From an uncultured Anaerolineae bacterium (GTDB taxonomy: Bacteria > Chloroflexota > Anaerolineae > J036 > Brachytrichaceae), in assembly GCA_937927775.1 (NCBI GenBank), contig CALBEF010000053.1, positions 1 to 51,137 on the forward strand: a DNA stretch of 51,137 nt, written 5' to 3'. The translations under genes and the position numbers were made by a program. The notes below the pieces were generated by a model, which was not told the origin of the DNA, made no database searches, and worked only from the letters and a program-made list of their open reading frames with translations. Shown here one piece after another: positions 41,040 through 49,623 of this stretch (its first letter is position 1; each line of letters starts with the position of its first letter).

Positions 41040-41070
41040 GATGCCCGGCTTCGCGCTGAAGCCGGGCATC
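41040..41070 (-). terminator. terminator after rplI
   Basis: A 13-bp perfect stem (GATGCCCGGCTTC type) around a 5-nt loop, 23 nt past the rplI stop on the minus strand. Together with 40984-41011 it separates convergent genes. Confidence 0.75.
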
Positions 41071-41093
41071 TGAATTCACTCAGGCCGCGCGGC

Positions 41094-41624
41094 TCAGGCC
41101 GCGGTATCGGGAGCAGCCTCGGTTGCCGGCTCTGTTTCGACGGCAGCCGGGGCCGCTGGCGCTGCGCCGGGGGCCATGCCTTCCTGCGCCACAACGACGT
41201 TCACCACCGGCACGATATCCGTGGCGAGACGCACCTGAACCGGATAGCTGCCCACGTTGCGAATCGGCTCACGCAACGCAATCTTGCGCCGGTCAAATTC
41301 CCTGCCCAGCACTGCGCTGATTTTGTCGGCGATTTGCGCCGTGGTGATGGAGCCGTACAGTTTGCCCTTTTCACCCGCGCGCACGGTGAACGTGAGCGTC
41401 ACGCCGTTGATCACCTGGGCGACGGCCTGCATATCCGACTGCTCCTGCGCGCGGCGGCGCAATGCGGCGGCCCTGATCGTATCGGCGCGCTTGACGGCGC
41501 CGGCAGTTGCCAGAACGGCCATGCCTCGCGGCAGCAGGTAATTCCGGCCATATCCATCGGCGACCGTCTTCACTTCGCCGGCGTGGCCCAGGTTGTACAC
41601 ATCTTGAGTCAACAAAACCTTCAT
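41094..41624 (-). CDS. rplI: 50S ribosomal protein bL9
   Basis: A 176-residue bL9. The N-terminal rRNA-binding domain is canonical: MKVLLTQDVYNLGHAGEVKTV, GYGRNYLLPRGMAVLAT. The linker helix (RRRAQEQSDMQAVAQVING) and C-terminal domain (GKLYGSITTAQIADKI ... REPIRNVGSYPVQVRLATDI) follow. About 25 extra Ala/Pro/Glu residues extend the C-terminus past the normal end. ATG 41624 follows GAGGATC. It is usually beside rpsF/rpsR/ssb, but here it stands alone downstream of rnc. Confidence 0.97.
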   Translation of the reverse strand: MKVLLTQDVYNLGHAGEVKTVADGYGRNYLLPRGMAVLATAGAVKRADTIRAAALRRRAQEQSDMQAVAQVINGVTLTFTVRAGEKGKLYGSITTAQIADKISAVLGREFDRRKIALREPIRNVGSYPVQVRLATDIVPVVNVVVAQEGMAPGAAPAAPAAVETEPATEAAPDTAA

Positions 41625-41781
41625 AGCGATCCTCTAATGCTTGTGAGTTGCGGGCGTCGAGCGAGCGCTCGCGCCCTTGCGCGCCGCTCATGCTGAGCGA
41701 CCGGACGCCAGAATGGCCGGCCGGCGCGCCGGGACGCGGCTGGCAATCATATCGCAGAACAAGGGTTCGCACAAGCGCAGC

Positions 41782-41816
41782 GCGCACCCGCGCCGCGCAC
41801 CCGCGCGCGCACCCGC
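41782..41816. repeat. three GCGCACCCGC direct repeats
   Basis: GCGCACCCGC occurs at 41782-41791, 41795-41804 and 41807-41816, a 12-13 nt period, in the 209-nt gap between rnc and rplI. Confidence 0.75.
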
Positions 41817-41833
41817 AGGCCGGCAACCGGATG

Positions 41834-42583
41834 TTACGCCTCAGGCGCCGGCCGGCTCCCCGTCGATTGAGCCTCGGCGGATGTGGCGTCAACCTGCGCG
41901 TCGGGCAGACGCATGACGTAGCCCAGCAAGGCATTCCGCGCGGCATCCTGCTCGGCCATTTGCTTGCTGGTGCCGTTGCCGGCGGCAATCATCTCGCTGC
42001 CGATCCATACCTGCACGGTGAAAACTTTGGCGTGATCCGGCCCTTCGGCAGACACCAGCCGGTAGCGCGGCGTGACGGACCGGTTCGCCTGGCTCCATTC
42101 CTGGAGCTGGCTTTTGGCGTCACGGTCCAGATTCTCCAGCAGAATGGCCGGCATGGCGCGCTCGATGATCGGCACGAAAAAGTCATAGGCGGCCTGATAG
42201 CCCTGGTCGAGATACAGAGCGCCCAACAACGCCTCGAAGGCATCGCCGAGAATGTTGGCGCGATGCCGGCCGCCGCTGTCCACTTCGCCCTTGCCCAGAC
42301 GCAAGCGGTCGGGCAAACCAATTTCTTCGGCAAACTGGGCCAGCGTGCCGGCCCGCACCAGGGCGGCGCGCAGGGCTGTCAGACGGCCCTCGTCAAAATC
42401 GGGAAAACGCTGATACAGCCAGGCCGCGGCGATGAAGTCCAGAATGGCGTCTCCCAGGAACTCCATGCGCTCGTTGTCCTGCACCGGCTTGCCGCCCTCC
42501 GTCGCGTGCTCGTTGGCATAGGAGGCATGGGTGAGCGCGCGCAGGAGCTTGTCCGGGTCGCGGAATTCGGGCAACATGTCCAT
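41834..42583 (-). CDS. rnc: ribonuclease III
   Basis: A 249-residue double-strand RNA endonuclease. The catalytic domain has ALTHASYANE, the signature NERMEFLGDAILDFI (Glu/Asp metal ligands) and GDAFEALLGALYLDQGY with the second metal-site residues. The C-terminal dsRNA-binding domain is complete (DAKSQLQEWSQ ... AGNGTSKQMAEQDAARNALL). It processes rRNA precursors and mRNAs. I take ATG 42583 (MDMLPEF); ATG 42577 is also possible, and the longer frame to 42661 only translates the low-complexity tract. It follows fabF on the same strand, a common bacterial arrangement. Confidence 0.95.
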   Translation of the reverse strand: MDMLPEFRDPDKLLRALTHASYANEHATEGGKPVQDNERMEFLGDAILDFIAAAWLYQRFPDFDEGRLTALRAALVRAGTLAQFAEEIGLPDRLRLGKGEVDSGGRHRANILGDAFEALLGALYLDQGYQAAYDFFVPIIERAMPAILLENLDRDAKSQLQEWSQANRSVTPRYRLVSAEGPDHAKVFTVQVWIGSEMIAAGNGTSKQMAEQDAARNALLGYVMRLPDAQVDATSAEAQSTGSRPAPEA

Positions 42584-42660
42584 TGACGATTGCGTGATTT
42601 GCGATTGACGATTGATGCCGCGCCGGCGACTGTCAACCGTCAGTCGCAAATCGTCGATCA
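42584..42660. repeat. low-complexity tract with inverted GATTTGCGA arms
   Basis: GATTGCGT/GATTTGCGATTGACGATTG units on one side and TCAACCGTCAGTCGCAAATCGTCGATC on the other give an inverted repeat (GATTTGCGA / TCGCAAATC) around GCGCCGGCG. It fills the gap between the fabF stop and the rnc start and abuts the rnc ATG. Confidence 0.75.
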
Positions 42661-42664
42661 AAGA

Positions 42665-43909
42665 TTACTCGAATCGCCTGATGATGAGCACGCTGTTGTG
42701 TCCGCCGAAGCCAAACGAGTTGTTCATGGCATAGTTGACGCGCAGGGAGCGCGTCTCGTTCGGCATGAAGTCAAGCCCGGCGCACTGGGGATCGACATCG
42801 CTCAGGTTGCGGGTGCCGGGAACCAGGCCGGTCTGAATGGCGCGCACGCACACAGCGGCCTCCATCGCGCCGGCGGCCCCCATCATGTGGCCGGTCATGC
42901 TCTTGGTGCCGCTGATGGCAACCCGGCCGGCGTGTTCGCCGAAAACCGTCCTGATCGCCTGCGCTTCGGCCACGTCGTTCAACGGCGTGGCGGTGCCGTG
43001 CGCGTTGATGTAATCGATATCCCGCGGGCCGATGCCGGCGCTGTTCAGCGCGCGCTGAATGGCTCGCGCGGCGCCGGCGCCGCCTTCTGCCGGCGCGATC
43101 ACGTGGAATGCGTCTGTGGTCTGCCCATAGCCGACGATCTCGGCCAGGATGCCGGCGCCCCGCGCCCGCGCAAAATCGAGGGCCTCCAGCGTCATGACCA
43201 CGGCGCCTTCGCCGATGACGACGCCATCACGGTTCTTGTCGAATGGCCTGGGCGAACGCGAGGGCAGTTCGTTGTCGTGGCTGAGCGCGCCCAGCCGGTC
43301 GAAACTGGCTACGCCGATATAAGTGACCGTGGCGTCCGCGCCGCCGGCAATCGCTACCTTTGCGTCGCCCCGGCGCACCATCAGATACGCCTGACCGAGC
43401 GCGTCGTTGCTGGTCGCGCACGCGCTCACCGGCGAATTCGACGGGCCTTTCGCGCCGATCTCGATGGCCAACATGCCGGACGCGCCGTTGTTGATCACCA
43501 TCGGAATGCAAAACGGGCTGATGCGGCGCGGCCCCTGCTGCTTGAGAATCTCGTACTGATCGAGAAGCGTCTGCAGACCGCCGATGGCGGTGCCGAGCAC
43601 GATGGCGGTGTCTTCGGACAAGTCCGGCGTGATCGACAGGCCGGCATTGACTATGGCCTGTTTGGCCGCCACGACCGCGTACTGCTCGTACAAATCCATG
43701 CGCCGCAGTTCTTTGGGGTCAATGGCAACTGTCGGGTCGAAGTTCTTGATCTCGCATGCGACGCGCACCGGCAGGGCGCTGGCATCAAAGCGCGTGATGG
43801 GCGCAACGCCAGACTTGCCGTCCAGCAGCGCCTGCCAGGTAGTGTCCAGATCATTGCCCAGCGGGGTCACAGCGCCGATGCCGGTGATGACGACTCGCTC
43901 TTCCTTCAT
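42665..43909 (-). CDS. fabF: 3-oxoacyl-ACP synthase II
   Basis: A 414-residue condensing enzyme of fatty-acid elongation. The catalytic triad is present: Cys in NSPVSACATSNDALG, His in INAHGTATPLND and His in NSFGFGGHNS, plus the KSMTGHMMGAAGAME Lys region. The start VVITGIGAVTPLGND is canonical. I choose ATG 43909 because AGGAG lies 8 nt upstream; the TTG at 43918 is less likely. No acpP or fabD is adjacent; rnc follows. Confidence 0.96.
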   Translation of the reverse strand: MKEERVVITGIGAVTPLGNDLDTTWQALLDGKSGVAPITRFDASALPVRVACEIKNFDPTVAIDPKELRRMDLYEQYAVVAAKQAIVNAGLSITPDLSEDTAIVLGTAIGGLQTLLDQYEILKQQGPRRISPFCIPMVINNGASGMLAIEIGAKGPSNSPVSACATSNDALGQAYLMVRRGDAKVAIAGGADATVTYIGVASFDRLGALSHDNELPSRSPRPFDKNRDGVVIGEGAVVMTLEALDFARARGAGILAEIVGYGQTTDAFHVIAPAEGGAGAARAIQRALNSAGIGPRDIDYINAHGTATPLNDVAEAQAIRTVFGEHAGRVAISGTKSMTGHMMGAAGAMEAAVCVRAIQTGLVPGTRNLSDVDPQCAGLDFMPNETRSLRVNYAMNNSFGFGGHNSVLIIRRFE

Positions 43910-43930
43910 CCGTGTCAACTCCTGTTTTGT

Positions 43931-44722
43931 CTAACTTCCCAGTTTGGTGGTTCGCACGCGCCACAGACCTTTCAAATCCTCGATAGCGGTCGAGACGATC
44001 CTGACGCGGGAATCGAGATCTTCGATCCACTCGACCGGCACTTCCCACACCCGGTATCCAAGCTGCTCGGCGCGGATGAGCAACTCGGAGTCGAAAAACC
44101 AGTTGTTGTCCACAATGTGGGGGATCAGGTCGCGCACGGCCTGCCGGCTGAGGGCCTTGAAGCCGCATTGCGCGTCGGAGAAGCGCCGGCGGGGAAACAT
44201 GAGCTTGACGATCAGGTTGTAGCAGCGCGAGATGATTTCGCGCTTGAGCTGGCGGGTGACGCGCGCGCCGGGCATCAGGCGCGAGCCGGTTGCCACGTGA
44301 TACTCGCCGCGCGCCAGCGGCTCAATCATGGGCATGAAGTGCCTGAGATTGGTGGACAGGTCAACGTCCATGTACGAAACGATATCGGCCTCCGACGCCG
44401 TCCAGGCGGCCTTCAACGCCCGCCCGCGTCCTTTGGCGTCCAGGTGAATGTAAGTCACCTCATCGGGATACTGCCCGGACAGCGACCGGGCAATCTCCAG
44501 GGTGCGATCCTTCGAGGCGTTATCGGCGACCATGATGCGCCATCGATACGGGCAGTTCTCACGCAGAAACGCCCGCAGCCTGGTCACGCTGGGCTCGAGA
44601 TCTCGCTCTTCGTTGTACACCGGAATGATGACATCAACCGTTGGCGCCACTCGCGCCGATTCGCCGCTTGATGGACGATGCGCGGGCGAACGGGACGCTG
44701 AGGGTGAGGATGCAGTGCTCAA
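43931..44722 (-). CDS. GT2 glycosyltransferase (dolichyl-phosphate-sugar-synthase-like)
   Basis: A 263-residue family-2 glycosyltransferase. VDVIIPVYNEERDLEPSV opens the GT-A fold, VADNASKDRTLEIA and YMDVDLSTNLRHF (DxD-like metal site) follow, and SDAQCGFKALSRQA and NNWFFDSELLIRAEQLGYR are typical of DPM/ALG5-like enzymes that load a sugar on polyprenyl phosphate. No membrane helices are evident. The start is a TTG at 44722 with GGAG 7 nt upstream; no ATG serves. It is 21 nt upstream of fabF and may share its transcript. Confidence 0.9.
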   Translation of the reverse strand: MSTASSPSASRSPAHRPSSGESARVAPTVDVIIPVYNEERDLEPSVTRLRAFLRENCPYRWRIMVADNASKDRTLEIARSLSGQYPDEVTYIHLDAKGRGRALKAAWTASEADIVSYMDVDLSTNLRHFMPMIEPLARGEYHVATGSRLMPGARVTRQLKREIISRCYNLIVKLMFPRRRFSDAQCGFKALSRQAVRDLIPHIVDNNWFFDSELLIRAEQLGYRVWEVPVEWIEDLDSRVRIVSTAIEDLKGLWRVRTTKLGS

Positions 44723-44739
44723 GAAATTGCTCCGCGCTG

Positions 44740-44745
44740 ATTATA
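44740..44745 (-). promoter_or_regulatory. TATAAT -10 box before the glycosyltransferase gene
   Basis: A perfect TATAAT on the minus strand lies about 18 nt before the TTG start, giving a very short leader that still contains the GGAG site. The -35 position has no good TTGACA match. Confidence 0.35.
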
Positions 44746-44801
44746 TTGCAGCCCCTGTGGGCATCATGCCATCTGGATAGCAGCGCGCCTCCTGCCTCAG
44801 A

Positions 44802-46157
44802 TCAGCGATGGGCGACGCCGGGCAGCCGGTAGGCCACGAACAGGCCGGCGCCCACGACGACCACCACCATGCCGAAAACAACCGCGTAGGGCAGCGCGCC
44901 AGGCAGCGCGCCGGTCAGCGCATCGATCAATGCGCCGCCGAACACCGGCGTCAGCGAGGCTATTCCGCTGACCGTGTTGAACACGCCGACGTAGGTGGCG
45001 CGATGGCGCTCGGCGGCGTTGTCCATCACATAGCCCAGATACCCCAGCACCAGCGAGTGCGCGACTGCGCCGTTCAGCCCTACGGCCAGCAGGGCCATGC
45101 CATAGCCGACGTCGGGCGCCTGCGCGGACAGAAAGGGCATCAGCGCCAGCGCCAGGCACAGCGCCGGCGCCACGAACTGCATGGTCGAGGATGCCTGCAA
45201 CACGCGGCGCGTGCCGAAGCGATCGTGCTGCCAGCCGAACAACACAATGCCGGCAATGCTGCCGAGGATATAGGCCAGACTGAACACGCCGATGGATGAA
45301 TCCGGCAGATTCAGTTGCTCGCGGCTGAACACAACATAGAACGGCGCAGCCATGATCTCAATCGATGTCAGGAGCCGCGCCAGGAGCGTGCGCCGGAAAA
45401 CAGCGTCCGACGCCAGAATCTCGCGCAGGTCGGCAAAGAAGCTGGATTGCTGAGATTGCCGGACGGTCTCTTCGGTGACCGGGTTCTCGCGCAGAAAGAA
45501 CACAATAATGAGCGACAGCGTGAACGCCGTCCAGGCGCAGGTGAAGATCACGGCGTAATTGAGCGGGAAAGGCAGGCCCTCGGGCGCGAGAATCCGCTCG
45601 ACCACCAGCCCGACGCCGATGCCGCCGATGGCGGCGATCAACTGGCCGATCGCCATACTGCGCCCGCGCATACGCGGCGTGAGCGCGCGGCTGAGCATGT
45701 CGAACCAGGCCACGCCGGCCAGCGCGTCACAGATGTTGAACACCAGAATCGCCAGGATGAGCAACCACACGGTGAGAATCGGTTGCTGCGCCTGGGTGAA
45801 GAACAGCCACGCGGCGAACAGGATAAAGGTCTGCCGGCCGATGATGCTGGGAATGATGAGATAGGGTTTTTCGCGCCGCTTGCCGCGCACGATGCGGGCG
45901 GCAAACAGTTGCGGCAGAAACCAGCTCACGCTCCAGATCATGCCGACGGCGCCGATCAGCGCCTTGTCGTCGGTCAGCTTGCTGGCCAGACCGACCAGCA
46001 CCGTGATGGTCGGAATGAAGTACATCCCGATGCTGAATGTGACGATATCGCCGGTGAAGACGAAAAAATTGCGCCGGCCATCCAGCGGGGCCGGGACAGA
46101 CACAGCCGGGGTCTGATCCACGTTGGTGATTTGAGCAGCCATCGGAGGCGTAATCAT
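44802..46157 (-). CDS. MFS transporter
   Basis: A protein of about 451 residues with about 12 hydrophobic segments (start at ATG 46157, or 46142). The N-terminal half has [22 protein letters not shown] and the loop [18 protein letters not shown], the basic 2-3-loop-like motif of the major facilitator superfamily; the second half has [15 protein letters not shown]. The substrate is not evident; drug/sugar-like efflux and uptake are both possible. It is divergent from the dehydratase gene, with a 147-nt gap that holds no gene. Confidence 0.88.
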   Translation of the reverse strand: MITPPMAAQITNVDQTPAVSVPAPLDGRRNFFVFTGDIVTFSIGMYFIPTITVLVGLASKLTDDKALIGAVGMIWSVSWFLPQLFAARIVRGKRREKPYLIIPSIIGRQTFILFAAWLFFTQAQQPILTVWLLILAILVFNICDALAGVAWFDMLSRALTPRMRGRSMAIGQLIAAIGGIGVGLVVERILAPEGLPFPLNYAVIFTCAWTAFTLSLIIVFFLRENPVTEETVRQSQQSSFFADLREILASDAVFRRTLLARLLTSIEIMAAPFYVVFSREQLNLPDSSIGVFSLAYILGSIAGIVLFGWQHDRFGTRRVLQASSTMQFVAPALCLALALMPFLSAQAPDVGYGMALLAVGLNGAVAHSLVLGYLGYVMDNAAERHRATYVGVFNTVSGIASLTPVFGGALIDALTGALPGALPYAVVFGMVVVVVGAGLFVAYRLPGVAHR

Positions 46158-46304
46158 ACGCGAGGGATGCGCTTCGCGGGCGCAAGGCGCAACCATGCGC
46201 TGGCGCGAAGCGGGTCGCAAGGCGGGGGCGCGAATTCAGCGGGTAGAATGCGCTCGCCGTTGAGCGGACAAGCCGGAAACACAGCAGAACATGAAGTAGA
46301 AGAG

Positions 46305-47624
46305 ATGGGCAAAACATTCGCCGAAAAAGCGCTCGCCCGCGCAGCCGGGCAGACAGAGGTTACAGCCGGGCAGATCGTGGACGCCCGGCCTGATCGCATC
46401 CTGAGTCACGACAACACCGCTGCCATTTACCGGCTGTTCAAACAGCTCGGCGTGGACAAAGTGCAGCGCCCGGAACGGCTGGCCGTCACGCTCGATCACG
46501 CTGTGCCGGCCCCGACCACGCAGCACGCGCAGAACCATGCCGAGGCGCGCCGGTTCGTTGAAGAACAAGGCGTGAGGCACTTCTTCGAGGTGGGGCGCGG
46601 CATCTGCCATCAGGTATTGAGCGAAGAGGCGCTGGTGCTGCCCGGCCAGCTCATCCTGGGCGCGGACAGCCACACCACGCACTACGGCTGGCTGGGGGCG
46701 TTCGGGGCCGGCGTGGGCCGCAGCGAGGTCGCGGCGCTGTGGGCCACCGGCGAGCTGTGGCTGCGCGTGCCGGAGAGCCTGAAGATTGTGTTGAACGGCG
46801 AACTGCCCTTCGGCGTCACCGCGAAAGACTTCTGCTTGAAACTCATCGGCGACCTGGGCGCAGACGGCGGCCTGTACGCCAGCGTCGAGTTTCACGGCGA
46901 CGGCATCAGCCGGCTCAGCCTGGAAAGCCGCATGGTCATCCCCAACATGATGGCCGAGTTTGGCGCCAAGAACGCTTACCTGCCGCCGGATGAAGCCGTG
47001 TTTGACTATCTGGCGGCGCGGCTGGAGCGGCGCGCGAAGCGGGAACAGGCGAACGGGACAGCGGGAGAAGGGGCGCAGGACTGGCCGGCTGTGGCGCGCC
47101 AGGATGCGCTGTATCCCGATGCCGACGCGCACTACATCGCCACCCACGTATATGACGCGAGCGCGATCGAACCGATGATTGCCAAACCGCACCGCGTGGA
47201 TAACGTCGCGCCGCTGAGCGCGGTCAAGGGCACGCGCGTTCAGCAGGCGTTTCTGGGCACGTGCACCAATGGCCGGCTGGAAGATCTGGCAGCGGCGTGC
47301 GACGTGTTGCGCGGCAAGCACGTCGCACGCGGCACGCGCCTGGTGGTCATCCCGGCTTCTTCCGAGGTGCTGCAAGAGGCGACGCGCCGGGGCTACATCT
47401 CTGTCTTCCTGGAGGCCGGCGCGGTGATCGGCGTGCCGGGCTGCGGGCCGTGCATGGGCAATCACATGGGCATCCCGGCGCCGAACGAAGTGACGATCAG
47501 CAGCGCCAACCGCAACTTTCGCGGGCGCATGGGCACGCGCGAGAGCGAGATTTATCTGGCGTCGCCGGCGGTGGTGGCGGCCAGCGCCGTGGCCGGCTAC
47601 ATCGCCGATCCGCGCGACGTATAG
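46305..47624 (+). CDS. leuC: 3-isopropylmalate/homoaconitate-type dehydratase large subunit
   Basis: A 439-residue aconitase-superfamily large subunit. The [4Fe-4S] cysteines are in [13 protein letters not shown] and [38 protein letters not shown] and [11 protein letters not shown] are family motifs. Substrates would be isopropylmalate (leucine pathway) or homocitrate/methylmalate-type acids. The small subunit (LeuD), usually the next gene, is absent: the next gene is a frameshifted four-helix-bundle gene. An insertion of about 20 residues ([17 protein letters not shown]) lies near residue 250. ATG 46305 is preceded by GAAGAG. I cannot separate LeuC from homoaconitase. Confidence 0.85.
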   Translation: MGKTFAEKALARAAGQTEVTAGQIVDARPDRILSHDNTAAIYRLFKQLGVDKVQRPERLAVTLDHAVPAPTTQHAQNHAEARRFVEEQGVRHFFEVGRGICHQVLSEEALVLPGQLILGADSHTTHYGWLGAFGAGVGRSEVAALWATGELWLRVPESLKIVLNGELPFGVTAKDFCLKLIGDLGADGGLYASVEFHGDGISRLSLESRMVIPNMMAEFGAKNAYLPPDEAVFDYLAARLERRAKREQANGTAGEGAQDWPAVARQDALYPDADAHYIATHVYDASAIEPMIAKPHRVDNVAPLSAVKGTRVQQAFLGTCTNGRLEDLAAACDVLRGKHVARGTRLVVIPASSEVLQEATRRGYISVFLEAGAVIGVPGCGPCMGNHMGIPAPNEVTISSANRNFRGRMGTRESEIYLASPAVVAASAVAGYIADPRDV

Positions 47625-47662
47625 AGGAGCAGAGGCGCCGGGGAGTTGGGGAGCACAATTGC

Positions 47663-48045
47663 TCAAAGCTTTCTGCTCAGAAGCCATGGGCCTGGGTTGT
47701 TGATCATGTTCACGGGCCTGCCCAGGATGTAGTCATAGCTCTGGTGAAGATCCTGGGCGCTCTCACCGGATAGATAGCCGCACGCGGCCGCAAATCGCAA
47801 CCAGGTCCGGGTTTCAGCAGCCTCCGACTCGGCACCCGACAGCTTGCTGATGAAAGCAGCCTGATAGCGCCGTTTACGCCATGCCTCGGTCAGATTCGCG
47901 CAAACAGAGCGTGACGAGCGGCGAATCTGATCGGTGAGCGAGTAGATCTCTTCACGCGGAAACCTCTGGGATAGCCGAAAGGCCTGCACATTGCCGAGGC
48001 GAATGCCATCTTGCAGACGTCGAGTTCCTCCTGACTCTGGATCAC
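47663..48045 (-). pseudogene. four-helix-bundle protein gene broken by a 2-nt insertion
   Basis: The C-terminal frame (47663 to about 47980) encodes AFRLSQRFPREEIYSLTDQI, RRSSRSVCANLTEAWRKRRY and [13 protein letters not shown], the TIGR02436/S23 four-helix-bundle pattern. Its proper N-terminus is in another frame: from GTG 48045, IQSQEELDVCKMAFASAM. The frames join if the TG in ATG-TG-CAGGCC (near 47987-47992) is removed, so a TG duplication has disrupted the gene. It may be a real pseudogene or a base error. These proteins, also found as 23S rRNA insertions, have no settled role. Confidence 0.75.
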
Positions 48046-48097
48046 TGCCCTGCCTCAACGGCAATTATCCCTCTCCCTCGCTCCCCTGCTCCTCCGC

Positions 48098-48856
48098 TCA
48101 AAATTCCCGCTTCCACATTCGCCCGCCTTCGAGCATGACGCAATCGCCGTTGATGAACTGCGGGCCGGTGAGCAGAAACAAGACGATCTCGGCCACCTGT
48201 TCGGCGCTGCCCAGCGCGTTCAACGGGTTGGACTTGCGCAGGCTTTCCCATTGTTCGTCGCTGTAGGTGGGCGGCTTGAGGATCGGGCCGGGGCAGATGG
48301 CGTTCACACGCACCTTCGGCCCGAAGATCAACGTCTGTGAACGGGTGAGCGCAAGCAGCGCCGCTTTGGAGATGGCGTGGGCGGTGTAGGTTTTGCTGGG
48401 GAAGAACGCGCCTTCGTCCACGATGTTGATGATGTTGAAATAGGCCCCTTCGGGCAAATCCTGCGACATCATCCATCCGCCGACAACCTGGCTGAGCGCG
48501 TACGGGCCTTTGCAGTTCACGTCCATGGCCTCGTCAAACTGCTGCTCGGTGGTGGCCAAATAATCGGCCGCCACAAAGCTGGAGGCGCTGTTGATCAGAA
48601 TGTCCACGCGACCGAAATGCTGTAGCGCCTGCCGGCCCAGGTCTGAAGCCGATTGCCAGTTGCCCATGTCGGCCTGCGCAACCAGCGTCCGCCGGCCCAG
48701 CGCCTCGATCTCGCGCGCCGTTTCCTGCGCGGGGCCGGCGCTGCTGCCGTAGTGCACCACGATATCCGCGCCTTCGCGCGCCAACGCCAGCGCAATCACC
48801 CGGCCAACGCGGTGCGCCGCGCCGGTTACCAGCGCCACTTTTCCGTTCAGTTTCAT
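48098..48856 (-). CDS. pteridine-reductase-like short-chain dehydrogenase
   Basis: A 252-residue SDR. The NADP fold starts KVALVTGAAHRVGRVIALAL with the TGxxxxxG motif; NSASSFV is the NAG-like strand and VRVNAICPGPI the C-terminal PG motif. Instead of the catalytic Ser it has NIVDEGAF, with Asp as in trypanosomatid pteridine reductase PTR1. The YxxxK position reads HAISK, so the catalytic Tyr is His. A pterin or folate-reducing role is suggested by the PTR1-like loop but is weakened by the loss of Tyr. The start is ATG 48856, directly before the conserved fold. Confidence 0.85.
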   Translation of the reverse strand: MKLNGKVALVTGAAHRVGRVIALALAREGADIVVHYGSSAGPAQETAREIEALGRRTLVAQADMGNWQSASDLGRQALQHFGRVDILINSASSFVAADYLATTEQQFDEAMDVNCKGPYALSQVVGGWMMSQDLPEGAYFNIINIVDEGAFFPSKTYTAHAISKAALLALTRSQTLIFGPKVRVNAICPGPILKPPTYSDEQWESLRKSNPLNALGSAEQVAEIVLFLLTGPQFINGDCVMLEGGRMWKREF

Positions 48857-48906
48857 AAACCCTGTTGCTCCAGATGAACTGATGACCCGGGGCGCAGTTT
48901 ACCTGC

Positions 48907-49623
48907 TTACAGGCGCGCCAGGCGTGTGAGGACTGACAGCGCGCACAACATGCGCTCTGCGCACGCAATAGCCGGCTCGCCGAAGGTGGTGTAGGTCGCG
49001 CGCGTCGCTTCCAACTCAAACCATCCCAGCACAGCCGGTCGCCAGTCAGGCATGTAGCGCAGCGGATCGTCGCAGGCAAAGCGATCGGCAAACGCAGCCA
49101 GCCGTTCGTTCAGATCAGCTATAGCGTAATCGGACATACTCAACAGGCCGGCTGCCGGATTGGGACCGGTGACCCGCCAGCGCGGTTCGACGGCAATCTC
49201 CATGCGCAGCGCCGGCCAGCCGCTGCCAAAACGCGGCATGACCTGCGAGACATCGCGCGGCTCGATCACCATCTCAGTTGCCTCGGGCGATGCTGAGGCG
49301 CGTTCCAGCGCCAGGACGCAAAACGAGGCGCGCATGTAAGGGCGCGAGTCTGACTGCTTTTCGTACCAGAACCGCTGCCAGAGCGTTGCCGGCAGGTCAT
49401 ATAGCCGGCCTTCTGCCAGCAGGCGCTGCCAGCGCCGCGCCAGCGCGCGGGCCGGCTCAGGGCCTTCTTCGATCACATTGCGCTCTGTGGGCGACAGGCC
49501 CAGCCGGGCGGCCATTTTCCGGCGGTTGTCGATGCCACGCTGCCACAGCCACATCAGCGCGCTGCCGGCGAGGGCTGCCCCTGCGCCCAGCCCCAGCACT
49601 TTCAACATATCGCGTCGTTTCAT
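48907..49623 (-). CDS. Tat-signal protein encoded with DUF1800
   Basis: A 238-residue protein starting MKRRDMLKVLGLGAGAALAG, a twin-arginine signal (RRDMLK then hydrophobic), so it is exported folded. The rest (TLWQRFWYEKQSDSRPYMRA, MVIEPRDVSQVM, AVLGWFELEATRATYTTFGE) has no family I recognise. The ATG at 49623 overlaps the DUF1800 stop as ATGA, so the two are translationally coupled. DUF1800 genes are normally followed by DUF1501 genes; this is a different, apparently unrelated, partner. Confidence 0.8.
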   Translation of the reverse strand: MKRRDMLKVLGLGAGAALAGSALMWLWQRGIDNRRKMAARLGLSPTERNVIEEGPEPARALARRWQRLLAEGRLYDLPATLWQRFWYEKQSDSRPYMRASFCVLALERASASPEATEMVIEPRDVSQVMPRFGSGWPALRMEIAVEPRWRVTGPNPAAGLLSMSDYAIADLNERLAAFADRFACDDPLRYMPDWRPAVLGWFELEATRATYTTFGEPAIACAERMLCALSVLTRLARL

